Assembly: GCA_902491395.1 (NCBI GenBank) | Contig: CABUHO010000016.1 | Location: forward strand, 1-52,490 | Origin: an uncultured Collinsella sp. | GTDB taxonomy: Bacteria > Actinomycetota > Coriobacteriia > Coriobacteriales > Coriobacteriaceae | DNA length: 52,490 nt | Reading direction: 5' to 3' | Part shown: one piece after another, positions 33,801-42,376 of the stretch | How positions within the stretch are numbered: position 1 is the stretch's first letter | How the letters are laid out: each line of letters opens with the position of its first letter | Program-made: the position numbers and the translations under genes | The notes under the pieces: model-generated | The model's database searches: none | What the model was told of the DNA's origin: nothing | Seen by the model: only the letters and a program-made list of their open reading frames with translations

Positions 33801-34005
33801 CGATTGTGGCGCGCTCGAGATGCCCTATGCCAAGACCGATTCCTACGCCGCCCTCGAGGCGAGCCGCCGAGCCCTCACCATCGCCGGCGTGGACGGCACG
33901 CGTCTAGCTTGCGCTCGTACCGAGGACGACCTGCCCCACAATGTCAACCCGACGAACATTGCCACGGTCTCCGAGGTCGTGACCGAGGTTATTCGCCGTT
34001 CGTAG
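30829..34005 (+). CDS. Large membrane protein: split M28 peptidase-like domain with a long acidic disordered insert
   Basis: 1058 residues from ATG 30829 (GGAG 5 nt upstream; the frame is open from 30679). Residues 1-240 look like the first half of an M28/Zn-peptidase fold with VVVVAHYDSPRAELLA and a membrane hairpin pair before it. Two further hydrophobic segments follow. About 600 residues rich in Glu, Ala, Pro, Ser and Thr come next. The last 150 residues resemble the second half: WFVATGASDCDGAG, VFFINLESVGAGRLSVV and YAKTDSYAALEASR. Several metal ligands appear replaced (NKSSV for D-N-A-S, no EE pair), so catalysis is doubtful. Followed at 21 bp by a small membrane gene. Confidence 0.75.
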   Translation: MANTQNYINHLLQNTGITPACSEEERLAAEDIAQIFRNHGFDPEVQEFNAPAPSRLAFAVTGILAFAGALLMGIGGGIGLVGTLLAIVGAVLYVLERTGHPVVSRLGKTGVSQNVIAYHKASGPLASPRNRPVVVVAHYDSPRAELLAREPYASYRALIAKLLPVATVAPAAVAILRILPLPGALKVLLWIVAILASLVALANAANIISNRYILPYTSGAVCNKSSVAAMLGVMDNVAPFQGENEFPDDVPFDTYFGEQKRRAEEMARAAAEYAAAQQQNDYGNTIEYEEPTYAEDEFGQPIAPDAQTEPEQGEAFDEQIEGFEGAPADETLIGAIVPEDQNQTVQAEEFNDEVPTAEPAEEPVAAEPEPKLYRNAAGNIRFGSDAIRALGMLPESCTLDYEEGEEPTFEPEPAAVVTVDDESAAVTAAVAEPEAVSAIDPAAGLDILAPAAPAQDVADESDDDYVEQPRRVSYESDTDFSAEIPAATPHADIASAFSSIGASASNFFKGALAKGKKFVDDFEEKRAVAREAAEQEAIAQQQAAEAARERAAQEFEQNEAMQSVPVDAAEATTSFESQQPASADVVEATTSFEAQQHVDSTMSFDAAQFDSTITFEKQGTAIAEPLPVSDEQSDAADDDEPIDAVEIQDAAEDEPVEANSDEEQYAAAEQDDSTEVEQEEVPAVSEAPETDESRPYSTQIFTMPTPSGSGATVADVAPTQDETVDSLMAQISSQASPRPQMNVPDPASAPSPAPSSSPLASVPDPSLPSMKQANVASRTSLFDLPDPSAQVNDPFATAQGPEPTSAPVAPPRPVASSAQPIETISAPAPAAPKSRKRGLGGLFGRKKKNEQDSMSDWLGVEDDYDAKKSGRGIGSWDNFEDDNDGWKGGATSSDGASSEDMLSAVASMGDDELLGHDIWFVATGASDCDGAGMKAFLASHRDKLRGVFFINLESVGAGRLSVVTVEGEQQLLKGDRRIMNLVSKVCKSFHVDCGALEMPYAKTDSYAALEASRRALTIAGVDGTRLACARTEDDLPHNVNPTNIATVSEVVTEVIRRS

Positions 34006-34026
34006 ACGGAGCTCTAAGGAGTCAAC

Positions 34027-34245
34027 GTGTTTTCGTATATTAAGCGCCATTGGCCTGTCTACGTGATTTTGACCTTGATTGCCATTGCGTTAGGGTTTGG
34101 AGCTGCCTACATCGTGGGCGCGAAGGGCTCGACCCCCGCCTCCGCAATCAGCGAAGAGGTGGAGCAAGAACAGAGCACGGGTGCCGATGGGATTCCTGAG
34201 TCCGAGCAAGCAATCGTTGATGGTGGATCTTCGTCTGCAGAGTAG
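34027..34245 (+). CDS. Small single-pass membrane protein
   Basis: 72 residues. The N-terminal basic FSYIKRHWP precedes one hydrophobic helix (VYVILTLIAIALGFGAAYIVG), then an acidic Ser-rich tail. GTG start with AAGGAGT 6 nt upstream. It follows the split-M28 gene by 21 bp and is probably co-transcribed. Function unknown. Confidence 0.65.
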   Translation: MFSYIKRHWPVYVILTLIAIALGFGAAYIVGAKGSTPASAISEEVEQEQSTGADGIPESEQAIVDGGSSSAE

Positions 34246-34265
34246 ATACGGCGATTTAAATGATT

Positions 34266-34305
34266 GAAAGCGGGCGAGCCGGGGGACTGGCTCGCCCGCT
34301 TTTTC
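34266..34305. terminator. Bidirectional terminator between the small membrane protein and the adhesin
   Basis: AGCGGGCGAGCC (34269-34280) and GGCTCGCCCGCT (34289-34300) are a perfect 12-bp stem, with AAAG before and TTTTTC after, suiting both convergent genes. Confidence 0.88.
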
Positions 34306-34311
34306 ATCGCG

Positions 34312-37300
34312 CTAGCGCTTCTTTGGGATTGACCTAAGGCGAGCGAACCATAGGGCTGCGGCACCCGAGGTCAGGAGCGCGGTGATGCAAGCGGCGATGG
34401 GAGCTGATCCTGTTGCCGGTAGGTCCTGCGGTAGGGTACAGCGTTGAATGACACGGTCCTCGTCATGTGACTCAAGTTTATCGCCGCCGCCGTTGCGGCA
34501 AAGATCGACGCGTGCGCTGTTGGTGAGTGCAGTTTGGGGTGTATAAGCCGACGTTGCCTGCATGTGCACGACTGCGCCCCGAGCGTCTGTGCCAAGGATT
34601 GCTTTGGCATCGTCAAGGTCGTCGTGCTCATCTTTGAGATCATCGCGGGTCCAAGAATCCGTATCGCTTCGAGTCGTAAAGTCGGCGGCTACCGCACCGT
34701 ATTCAATGCGAATGCCCGTCACGACGGTATTGGATGCAAGGTCGAGTTCTTTCGCCTCGAGTGTGGTGGATTCCGTGGTCGAGACATCCGCCTTCCAGAG
34801 GTGCCAGCCGTCGTAATCGACGAGGCGGCAATCCTCACCCAGACTCTCTTTTACTTCGTCGGACTCAAGCCAAGGATTTTCGTGCCCATCGTCAAGCGTC
34901 GCGTTTGCCGGCTCATCGACGTCTGTCGAGTCCAACGGCGTCGTGCGATACCACACGTTGCACAGACCGTTGAGGTCGCCGATGGCGACGGGGGTTTCGA
35001 TTGAGACGAATCTCGCCGTGCCGTCTTTGGCGCACTCAAGATCATCGGTAATCGTAAACTCATCAACCCAAGTAGCGGAATCGTTTCGAGCATCGATGGT
35101 ATAGGAGAAAAGCCCATCACTATTGGTTTGCGTCGCGGCGCGATTTTTACCATCGCCGTTGGCCAACAGGCCCTTTTCGATAGGTTGGACAAGCTCCTGA
35201 CGCTTGTCGACCTGTCCTTTGATCTCGATGGGCGCATCCTTCATCGAGACGGATTGGACTTCTCCCGTGTCCTTTATTTCAAACGTTATCTCCTCGGCAA
35301 GGTCATAGGTCCGCGGAGATATCATTTCGCGCAACGAGTAGGTGCCGGGTGCAAGATGTTCGACGCGGTGCGGCTTGTCGGATGAAGTCCAGGAGTCTAT
35401 TTCGGTTTTATCGGGACCATATAAGGTGAGTTGTGCGCCTTTTACTTCCTGCTCTCCGCTTGCATCGACCTTGGAGATATCAACCTTGGTGTAATCGTCG
35501 GATACGTTAAGCCGTGCTTCCACAACGGGTGTTTTCTGGTCGGCATAGGTAAGGTCGACGATATGGTGCGTCCGGTCGAGTAAGAAGCCGGTCGGCGCTT
35601 GAGTCTCGACAACCTCGTAGCGTGCGGTGCCAGATCCCAGCGGGAGGTCGTCCGCGCGTGCTTCTCCAGTTTCATCCGTCGTGACGGTAGCGACAGTCTC
35701 ACCGTCGAGCGCGGCAATGCTACCGTCGGGGCGCACGATATCACCTGAGGCACGGATCTCAAAGATGGCGCCCGCGAGGCTGCTGCCGTCTACGGCATCG
35801 GTTTTAACGATCCTGATGTTTCCGGTCGCGGCGTGGTCATAATACGAGACGATTGCAACGGGCGTTAGGTTTATATCGGCGGGTATGTTTACCTCGATCT
35901 CTCCGCCGACAAGATAGGGCTCTTTGGCCGAGGTTTCGCGTACATAATAGGTGCCCGGCACGAGCGATTCGGGCAGTGTGACGGTGCCGGTCGCGTCAGT
36001 CGTAAAGGTGTCCATTACGTTATGTGCTGGATACCAGCATGTTTGTGAGACAGGTTTGTGATTGCTGTCGAGGAGTTGGAAGGTGAATCCGGCTAGGGGA
36101 ACAGAAGCGCCTGTTTGGGCATCGCGTTTTACAATCTGGAGATGCGTCGACAGAGCGTGGTTGTCCACGATATATTGAAGCTCGGCGCCGTCGGAAATCT
36201 GATTGGCCTCGACGGTCCATTCCCCCGCACGTTTAAAACCCTCGGGGACGGTTTCCGGAACCTCGCGAACGGTGTAGCCGGCGCGGTCGTATGGGATGGC
36301 TCCGTGGACACCGGCGGGTCGCTTGCCTGTGCCGAACCATGCTCCGGGCTGATCTTTGGTGGAGGCAAAGCCATAGATGTTTGTAGTCAGTGTGCCAACA
36401 ACCTGCTGAGAGCTGTTACTGACAACCTCAAAGACAACATCTCCTGCCGGCTGCTCCAGGCCGGATTGATCGTTATTGCCGTAGTCCTTGAATTTTGAAA
36501 TCTCAAGGTTAAACGCAATGGGGATATCGGAAATGCGAGATTCGATCTCGACCACGCCTGAATCGCCGAGTTGGTCGGCTCCAACGGTGTAAGACCAACT
36601 GTCACCGGAGGGCAAATAGCCCTCGGGCGCCTTCGATTCATAGATGGTAAAGGTTCCCAGGGGGACATCGGTGAGGGTAGCTCGACCGCTTTCATCGGTC
36701 CTGAGAGTTTGTGTCCATCCAGGGGTTGATTGCGATACGCACACGAATTCTGCTCCTGCGAGCGAAGCCCCAACTTGGGGGCCTGCATTCGTTGCGGCGT
36801 CGAGCTTTACAATGCGCAAGGTAATGGTGCCGGGTTGTTCATCAATGGTGACGTATCCGCCGTTATCCGTCGTGGTAAAGGCAATGCGATCGTGCCGGGG
36901 GATATAACCAGCTGGCGCTGTTGTCTCAACTAGGTAGTATGCCGTGTTGGGTAGGAGTGTTGCCTGCGCTCGACCGTTGCTGTCCATCTGGACGGTGCCG
37001 ACACGTGCGCCGCTGGCGCTCTCAAAAACATCGAATGTTGCCCCATCAAACTGATAAGTATTGTTTCCGCTGGTAATGGCAGCGTTTGCAGACTGCTTTT
37101 GGAAGGAAACAGAGACCGCCGGTAGTACATAGAGCATGTCTTGACGTTTGCTGCCGCCCGATACGGTTCCTAGATAGCGCCGCGCGCGGTGCGGAGCGGC
37201 TTTGATGCTTCCTGATTTTGCGCTGTCGTGGAGCCATCGCGCAGCCGCCACGACTTCATTGTCGGCGGTAAAGTGCCCACTCTTGGTTTTGCCCTGAGCG

Positions 37301-37743
37301 GTCGTGTAGGAGTAGGTGCCGTCGACATGGGTAGTGCCGTTGAGCATCCATACGGCAAGCTGGGTGGCGGCGCGGGCGCGATCGGGTGAAAGATGGTAAC
37401 CGCCAAACGACGTGGCGGTAGGATATCCGTGACAAACGATTGCCGCGAACTCGTCGTCGAGCCACACCCAGCCTTGATCAAAGTTGAGCCATGGGCCGCC
37501 CGGCTTGGTGGGGCCGGGGCGCTCCTGGTTCATGCAGTAGGCAATCGAGGCGTCTTGAGCTTCATACTTGCCGATGAAGAAGGGCCCACAATCATCGCTA
37601 ATAGTGCGGAAGCCGAGCTGGTCGTAGCCATCGACGGCAAATGCGGCTCCCGGTGCCAGACAGCCGAAAAGCAGGAAGAGGAGCAGGAGCAGCGGACCTG
37701 TTGCGATTGCGCTGTGGACAGAGTGCGTGGGTGCGTTGGACAT
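34312..37743 (-). CDS. Sortase-anchored thioester-domain adhesin with CnaB repeats
   Basis: 1143 residues. Signal peptide 1-36 ending GAAFA. A thioester domain follows with Cys70 (IAYCMNQ) and Gln128 (ATQLAVWM), the pair that forms the internal Cys-Gln bond used for covalent host attachment. Six or so SpaA/CnaB-like domains are seen by their E-boxes: VETTAPAGY, YESKAPEGY, PETVPEGF, RETSAKEPY, VETQAPTGF and REMISPRTY. Sorting signal LPATG (1108-1112), hydrophobic segment and ARLRSIPKKR tail. AAGGAG stands before ATG. No sortase adjoins it; the nearest is the truncated class B sortase at about 47.6 kb. Confidence 0.93.
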   Translation of the reverse strand: MSNAPTHSVHSAIATGPLLLLLFLLFGCLAPGAAFAVDGYDQLGFRTISDDCGPFFIGKYEAQDASIAYCMNQERPGPTKPGGPWLNFDQGWVWLDDEFAAIVCHGYPTATSFGGYHLSPDRARAATQLAVWMLNGTTHVDGTYSYTTAQGKTKSGHFTADNEVVAAARWLHDSAKSGSIKAAPHRARRYLGTVSGGSKRQDMLYVLPAVSVSFQKQSANAAITSGNNTYQFDGATFDVFESASGARVGTVQMDSNGRAQATLLPNTAYYLVETTAPAGYIPRHDRIAFTTTDNGGYVTIDEQPGTITLRIVKLDAATNAGPQVGASLAGAEFVCVSQSTPGWTQTLRTDESGRATLTDVPLGTFTIYESKAPEGYLPSGDSWSYTVGADQLGDSGVVEIESRISDIPIAFNLEISKFKDYGNNDQSGLEQPAGDVVFEVVSNSSQQVVGTLTTNIYGFASTKDQPGAWFGTGKRPAGVHGAIPYDRAGYTVREVPETVPEGFKRAGEWTVEANQISDGAELQYIVDNHALSTHLQIVKRDAQTGASVPLAGFTFQLLDSNHKPVSQTCWYPAHNVMDTFTTDATGTVTLPESLVPGTYYVRETSAKEPYLVGGEIEVNIPADINLTPVAIVSYYDHAATGNIRIVKTDAVDGSSLAGAIFEIRASGDIVRPDGSIAALDGETVATVTTDETGEARADDLPLGSGTARYEVVETQAPTGFLLDRTHHIVDLTYADQKTPVVEARLNVSDDYTKVDISKVDASGEQEVKGAQLTLYGPDKTEIDSWTSSDKPHRVEHLAPGTYSLREMISPRTYDLAEEITFEIKDTGEVQSVSMKDAPIEIKGQVDKRQELVQPIEKGLLANGDGKNRAATQTNSDGLFSYTIDARNDSATWVDEFTITDDLECAKDGTARFVSIETPVAIGDLNGLCNVWYRTTPLDSTDVDEPANATLDDGHENPWLESDEVKESLGEDCRLVDYDGWHLWKADVSTTESTTLEAKELDLASNTVVTGIRIEYGAVAADFTTRSDTDSWTRDDLKDEHDDLDDAKAILGTDARGAVVHMQATSAYTPQTALTNSARVDLCRNGGGDKLESHDEDRVIQRCTLPQDLPATGSAPIAACITALLTSGAAALWFARLRSIPKKR

Positions 37744-38040
37744 GGCTGCTCCTTATCCCTCGTGCGCCGCATGGGGAGGTTGCGACGCGTAGGATGAGGC
37801 TACCCCCGAGGTTCATGCGGGTAAGTACCGGAGCCTGACCAAAAGCTTGCCCAATTCCTGACAAATTGAGCTCAAATACAACAATCAGGCAAAAGCGCAG
37901 GTAGAAGATAAGGAGAACAGGAGGCCAAAGGTCCTCGTCTCCACAATTGATGCGATTTTCAAACGAATCTCCACAGCTAAAACAAGCATCGCCACCCTTG
38001 TATCGAACAAGACAACCGCGTTATACTAGCCAACACACAA
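37744..38040. other. Intergenic region upstream of the adhesin and tRNA-Gly
   Basis: About 300 bp between divergent transcripts. I see the adhesin ribosome binding site at about 37749-37755 and AT-rich stretches around 37860-37880, but no clear promoter pair, repeat or credible small gene. Confidence 0.5.
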
Positions 38041-38115
38041 GCGGGCATCGCCAAGTGGTAAGGCATCAGCTTCCCAAGCTGACACTCGCGGGTTCGAGTC
38101 CCGTTGCCCGCTCCA
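38041..38115 (+). tRNA. tRNA-Gly (anticodon CCC)
   Basis: Acceptor GCGGGCA pairs with TGCCCGC, then T and encoded CCA. The anticodon loop TTCCCAA gives CCC. Fragments of its 3' end recur in both orientations just downstream. Confidence 0.97.
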
Positions 38116-38123
38116 GAAAAAGT

Positions 38124-38159
38124 AAAAGCACGACACCGTTCCGGTGCCGTGCTTTTTTC
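38124..38159 (+). terminator. Terminator after tRNA-Gly
   Basis: AAAAGCACG...CACCG and CGGTG...CGTGCTTTT form an interrupted stem around TTC, followed by six T. Confidence 0.8.
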
Positions 38160-38169
38160 AATAAAGCGC

Positions 38170-38306
38170 CGGGACTCGAACCCGCCAGGGTGCGAGCGTA
38201 AAACAAACGCGAAGCGTTTGTAGCGAGCAGGCGAAGGCGCCGGCAGGCGCCTGAAGCCGGTGCGGATTTGCGAAGCAAATACGCGGACGTCCCGTTGCCC
38301 GCTCCA
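38170..38306. repeat. tRNA-Gly-derived modular repeat
   Basis: CGGGACTCGAACCCGC (38170-38185) is the exact reverse complement of the tRNA-Gly T arm (38088-38103). Linker CAGGGTGCGAGCGTAAAA follows, related to the tRNA-Ser element linker. Hairpins CAAACGC/GCGTTTG, GGCGCC..GGCGCC and GATTTGC/GCAAAT come next. It ends with GTCCCGTTGCCCGCTCCA, an 18-nt direct copy of the tRNA-Gly 3' end including CCA. Confidence 0.75.
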
Positions 38307-38385
38307 TCGAGCGCGGGAGACTTTGGGGCGGCCAATTCAACAAAGTCTTCCCCATCGTCTCCGTGAATCCGAGGAGATCGACCGC

Positions 38386-38437
38386 AGCCGGTGCGGATTT
38401 GCGAAGCAAATGCGCAGACGTCCCGTTGCCCGCTCCA
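38386..38437. repeat. Second 52-bp copy of the tRNA-Gly 3'-end module
   Basis: Matches 38255-38306 at 50 of 52 positions. It contains the GATTTGCGAAGCAAAT hairpin and the same 18-nt tRNA-Gly 3' end with CCA. The 79 bp between the copies has another 8-bp hairpin (AGACTTTG/CAAAGTCT). Confidence 0.85.
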
Positions 38438-38539
38438 ATTCCAAAATGTTAGGTTAATGCCTGCTGCCCATACTTGCACCTGCGCACGGTACAATGGTTG
38501 GGTTACGACCAACGTGCCAATAACCAAAAAGGAGCCGCT

Positions 38540-39886
38540 ATGATCGATCGCTATACCCGCCCGGAGATGGGACACATCTTCTCCCTCGAGAACAAGTACG
38601 CCATTTGGCAGGAGATCGAGGTCCTGGCCTGTGAGGCCCAGGCGGAGCTCGGCAAGATCGGCATTTCTAAAGACGAAGCCCAGTGGATCCGCGACCATGC
38701 CAACTTTGAGAAGGCAAAGGTCGACGAGATCGAGGAGGTCACGCGCCACGACGTCATCGCCTTCCTGACCAACATGAAGGAGTACATCGACGCCGATGTT
38801 CCCGAGGGCGACCCCAAGCCCAGCCGCTGGGTTCACTATGGCATGACCAGCTCCGATCTGGGCGACACGGCTCTGTGCTACCAGCTCACCCAGGCCTGCG
38901 ACCTGATCATCGAGGACGTCAAGAAGCTCGGCGAGATTTGCAAGCGTCGCGCCTTTGAGGAGCGCAACACGCTCTGTGCCGGCCGCACTCATGGCATCCA
39001 CGCCGAGCCGATGACCTTCGGCATGAAGTTCGGCTCTTGGGCCTGGGAACTCAAGCGCGATCTGGATCGCCTTGAGGACGCCCGCAAGAATGTTGCCTTC
39101 GGTGCCATCTCGGGTGCTGTCGGCACGTACAGCTCCATCGAGCCGTTTGTCGAGGAGTATGTCTGCGAGCACCTGGGCCTGGTTCACGACCCGCTGTCCA
39201 CGCAAGTTATCAGCCGCGACCATCACGCCTATCTCGCCGGCGTTCTTGCCACCACCGCGGCCACCTGTGAGCGCATCGCTACCGAGGTTCGCAATCTGCA
39301 GAAGACTGATACCCTCGAGGCCGAGGAGCCGTTCCGCAAGGGTCAAAAGGGCAGCTCCGCCATGCCGCACAAGCGCAACCCGATCACCATGGAGAAGGTC
39401 TGCGGTCTGTCGCGCGTCGTGAAGTCCAACGCCCAGGTTGCCTTCGATAACGTCGCCCTGTGGCACGAGCGTGACATTTCGCACTCCTCTGCCGAGCGCG
39501 TCGCCCAGGCCGACAGCTTCATCGCGCTCGACCACATGTTCCAGTGCCTCATCCGCGTTATCGACGGCCTGCAGCTGTACCCTGCCCGCATGATGGCCAA
39601 CCTCAACAAGACCCGTGGTCTCATCTTCTCCTCCAAGGTTCTGCTGGCCCTCGTCGATACGGGCATCACCCGCGAGGACGCGTACGCCATTGTGCAGGAG
39701 AACGCCATGGCAACCTGGCATGAGGTACAGGATTGTGTCTCCGGCCCCACCTTTAAGGAGCGTCTCGAGGCCGACCCGCGCTGCACCGTCAGCCAGGAGA
39801 AGCTCGACGAGATCTTTGATCCGTGGGACTTCCTCACCCGTATCGACACGGTTTTCGATCGTCTGGAGCAGCTGAGCTTCGAGTAG
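38540..39886 (+). CDS. purB: Adenylosuccinate lyase
   Basis: 448 residues. The fumarase/aspartase superfamily signature GSSAMPHKRNP is seen at about residue 270, with TSSDLGDTA and AGRTHGIHAEPMTFG active-site regions before it. It catalyses two fumarate-releasing steps of purine synthesis, making AICAR and AMP. ATG 38540 follows AAAAAGGAG by 7 nt; the frame is open upstream to 38474 but is not family sequence. TACAAT at 38490 may be its -10 box. purC, a step earlier in the pathway, lies 4 kb downstream, separately. Confidence 0.97.
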   Translation: MIDRYTRPEMGHIFSLENKYAIWQEIEVLACEAQAELGKIGISKDEAQWIRDHANFEKAKVDEIEEVTRHDVIAFLTNMKEYIDADVPEGDPKPSRWVHYGMTSSDLGDTALCYQLTQACDLIIEDVKKLGEICKRRAFEERNTLCAGRTHGIHAEPMTFGMKFGSWAWELKRDLDRLEDARKNVAFGAISGAVGTYSSIEPFVEEYVCEHLGLVHDPLSTQVISRDHHAYLAGVLATTAATCERIATEVRNLQKTDTLEAEEPFRKGQKGSSAMPHKRNPITMEKVCGLSRVVKSNAQVAFDNVALWHERDISHSSAERVAQADSFIALDHMFQCLIRVIDGLQLYPARMMANLNKTRGLIFSSKVLLALVDTGITREDAYAIVQENAMATWHEVQDCVSGPTFKERLEADPRCTVSQEKLDEIFDPWDFLTRIDTVFDRLEQLSFE

Positions 39887-39912
39887 GTTCGGGCATAACG
39901 TTAGCTTTTTAG

Positions 39913-39950
39913 GGCGCTTTGCTGGTAATGTGTGTTGCCGGCAAAGCGCC
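39913..39950 (+). terminator. Possible purB terminator
   Basis: GGCGCTTTGC and GCAAAGCGCC are a perfect 10-bp stem with an 18-nt loop. The following T-tract is poor (TCGTTGCATTT). Confidence 0.5.
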
Positions 39951-40014
39951 TCGTTGCATTTAGGGAAAGACGGGGATAATAGTCGTCTCGAATAACATTC
40001 TGAGAGGGGATCGC

Positions 40015-40278
40015 ATGATTTCGTTTGATTACAAGCCTCAGGGCGTGTGTGCTCGCAATATTCACCTTGACCTTTCCGATGACGGCAGCAAGGTGCTGGG
40101 CGTTGAGTTTACCGGCGGCTGCGATGGCAACCTTAAGGCCATCTCCAAACTGGTCGAGGGCGCTCCTGCCGACCGTGTGATCGAGGTTCTTGCCGGCAAT
40201 ACCTGCGGCATGAAGAAGACCTCTTGCGCCGATCAGCTTACGCGCGCTATCGAGGCCGCCCGCGCCGAGATCGCCTAA
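40015..40278 (+). CDS. TSCPD domain protein
   Basis: 87 residues. Four cysteines occur in the TSCPD arrangement: GVCARNI, FTGGCDGNL, GNTCGMKKTSCADQL. The same module occurs at the C-terminus of some class II ribonucleotide reductases; free-standing copies have no firm role. GAGAGGGGAT stands before ATG. A TTGCAT...GATAAT promoter is possible at 39954-39980. Its stop codon overlaps the next start by one base. Confidence 0.88.
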   Translation: MISFDYKPQGVCARNIHLDLSDDGSKVLGVEFTGGCDGNLKAISKLVEGAPADRVIEVLAGNTCGMKKTSCADQLTRAIEAARAEIA

Positions 40279-41489
40279 TGGGTATCGCCGACCACATCAA
40301 GAACGGAATATCGCGCCGCGGCTTTGTGCTCGGTGGAGCTGCCGCGGGCGCTGCCACGGTGCTTGCCGGATGTTCGAAAAAAACAGGCACCGGTGATGAT
40401 GCCGCTGGCGAGCCGCAGGTTATCAAGGACGATTCCAAGATCATCTCGATTACGGATGAGTACGAGGCAGTCGACATCGATCTTGAGCCGGTGGCATCGT
40501 GGACGCTGCCGCTGGGCACATTGCTGTACTACTGCGAGGGTGACTATGCTGCGGCAATGATGGCGCCCGCATCGGCACTGCACGCCAACACACTCGGTGT
40601 GCTCAACCTGGGCGATGGCTCACTTACCACATTAATTGAGGATCCTATCGAGGGCACGGGATATGCTTTTTACGATGTCCGTGCCGGCGATGGCGTGTTT
40701 GCGTGGGTTGAGATGAACTTTGCCAATTCATCGTGGAAGCTCTACGCTCAAAATCTGTCGGGCGCTTCGCTCTCTGGCGACGTGGTTGAGCTCGATCGAG
40801 GTGGCAAGGACTACGATCCGCCACTGTTTACGGCGTTCGGGTCATCAGTCATCTGGTATAAAATGCCTTCGGCAGACGGCAATAAAACGAGTAACGATTC
40901 GTTTTGCTATCGTCGCTCGCTTGATGAATCTAAGGCCGAGACAATTTGGAAATCGACGGGCCGCTTTGCGTCGGCCCCACGCGCGAGCGACGGCATTTTG
41001 ACCATCTCGCCGCGTGTCCGCAACGACGAGGGCGTCTACTACGGCATAACGGCAATCGATCTGACCGATGGCAACAACACCAAACGTGCCCAGCTAGTCC
41101 TTCCCTCGTCAGTCTCGCCTTTCGAGGCCGTATATATGGGCGATACCTTCGTGTTTTCTATCGAGGCGACCTATAGTGGCGTGGGCAGCCTGGGTAACAT
41201 GGGCACGTATATCGGTAATGAGGGAGGGCCGTACCTCTTCCTGTCCCGCGAGCCTCTCGCATGTGCGGCTGGCAAGAAGAATAAATACCTTGTTAAGGTA
41301 CAGGCATCGCATTTCCTGATCGACACCTCTGCCAAGACCTATGGTTCGCTGTTGTCGCCCGACCGCGCTTTGGAGTATGGCGATTATCCAGCTACGGCGG
41401 GAAAATCGGACTCATTCCTTACGTACGCCACGGTGCGCAACAGCCAGGGTATACCAGAGACGGTCACCGCACGCCTATTCTCTCTTTAA
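40278..41489 (+). CDS. Predicted Tat-exported lipoprotein, unknown function
   Basis: 403 residues from ATG 40278; TAATG overlap with the TSCPD gene argues for coupling. The N-terminus has twin-arginine SRRGFVLGG, a hydrophobic run and lipobox LAGC, so export by Tat and lipid anchoring at Cys are likely. The mature part is rich in beta-strand-like segments and WYKMP/YYG-type repeats, possibly a beta propeller. No catalytic motif recognised. Confidence 0.8.
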   Translation: MGIADHIKNGISRRGFVLGGAAAGAATVLAGCSKKTGTGDDAAGEPQVIKDDSKIISITDEYEAVDIDLEPVASWTLPLGTLLYYCEGDYAAAMMAPASALHANTLGVLNLGDGSLTTLIEDPIEGTGYAFYDVRAGDGVFAWVEMNFANSSWKLYAQNLSGASLSGDVVELDRGGKDYDPPLFTAFGSSVIWYKMPSADGNKTSNDSFCYRRSLDESKAETIWKSTGRFASAPRASDGILTISPRVRNDEGVYYGITAIDLTDGNNTKRAQLVLPSSVSPFEAVYMGDTFVFSIEATYSGVGSLGNMGTYIGNEGGPYLFLSREPLACAAGKKNKYLVKVQASHFLIDTSAKTYGSLLSPDRALEYGDYPATAGKSDSFLTYATVRNSQGIPETVTARLFSL

Positions 41490-41642
41490 GCTTAGAGGGG
41501 TTAAAAAGGCGCCAACAGGGGAATAAACGCGTTGTAATTGTGAGTACCGCCCGCCGAGCTGCCACGTCATAGCGGCATCCGGTGGGCTCAGGTGCGTTAA
41601 AATGAGCTTGTTCTTAGCTAATTGAGACAGGGGGGCCGTGTT

Positions 41643-42365
41643 ATGGCTTCAGATGCAAAAAAGATTCTGCTGGTCGAGGATGAGAAGGCAATCCGTGACG
41701 CCGTCGCTGCCTATCTCGAGCGCGAAGGCTACTGGGTTGTGGGCGTCGGCGACGGTCAGTCCGCGATCGAGGAGTTCGAGAAGCATCAGTTCGACCTGGT
41801 CGTGCTCGATCTTATGCTCCCCAAGATCCCCGGCGAGCGCGTTTGCCGCACCATTCGCGATACCTCGGATGTTCCCATCATCATGCTGACTGCCAAGGGC
41901 GAGATCGAGGACCGTATTATCGGTCTTGAGCTCGGCGCCGACGACTACCTGATTAAGCCGTTCTCGCCGCGCGAGCTTGTCGCCCGCGTACGCGCCCTGT
42001 TCCGTCGTGCCCACCAGGCCGACGAGCCCGCCGTCGAGGTACTCGACTTCGGCGATCTGGTCATCGATATCTCGGGCCACAAGATCTTGGTCGAAGGTAA
42101 GGAAGTCGATCTGACGGCTTCCGAGTTCAAGCTGCTCACCACGCTTGCTCGTCATCCCGGCCGTGTCTACAACCGTATGGAGCTGGTTGAGAAGGTGCTT
42201 GGGTACGACTTTGAGGGCTATGAGCGCACCATCGATAGCCACGTGAAGAACCTTCGCGCCAAGCTGGGCGATGATCCCAAGAAGCCCAAGTGGCTCTACA
42301 CCGTCCACGGTGTCGGCTATCGCTTCGAGGCTCCGGCCAAGACCGATAAGTCGGACGAGAAATAG
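41643..42365 (+). CDS. OmpR/PhoB-family response regulator
   Basis: 240 residues. Receiver domain with acidic pocket VEDE, phospho-Asp in VVLDLMLPK (about residue 53), Thr in IIMLTAKG and Lys in YLIKPFSPREL. The C-terminal winged helix ends with IDSHVKNLRAKLGDDPKKP and VHGVGYRF. ATG 41643 is preceded by AGGGGGG at 7 nt; the frame opens at 41622. The cognate kinase gene starts 11 bp later. Confidence 0.96.
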   Translation: MASDAKKILLVEDEKAIRDAVAAYLEREGYWVVGVGDGQSAIEEFEKHQFDLVVLDLMLPKIPGERVCRTIRDTSDVPIIMLTAKGEIEDRIIGLELGADDYLIKPFSPRELVARVRALFRRAHQADEPAVEVLDFGDLVIDISGHKILVEGKEVDLTASEFKLLTTLARHPGRVYNRMELVEKVLGYDFEGYERTIDSHVKNLRAKLGDDPKKPKWLYTVHGVGYRFEAPAKTDKSDEK

Positions 42366-42376
42366 GGAAATCACAT

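Noticed and set aside
38066..39721. 551-residue minus-strand frame
   Set aside because: Antisense of purB and of the tRNA-Gly repeats.
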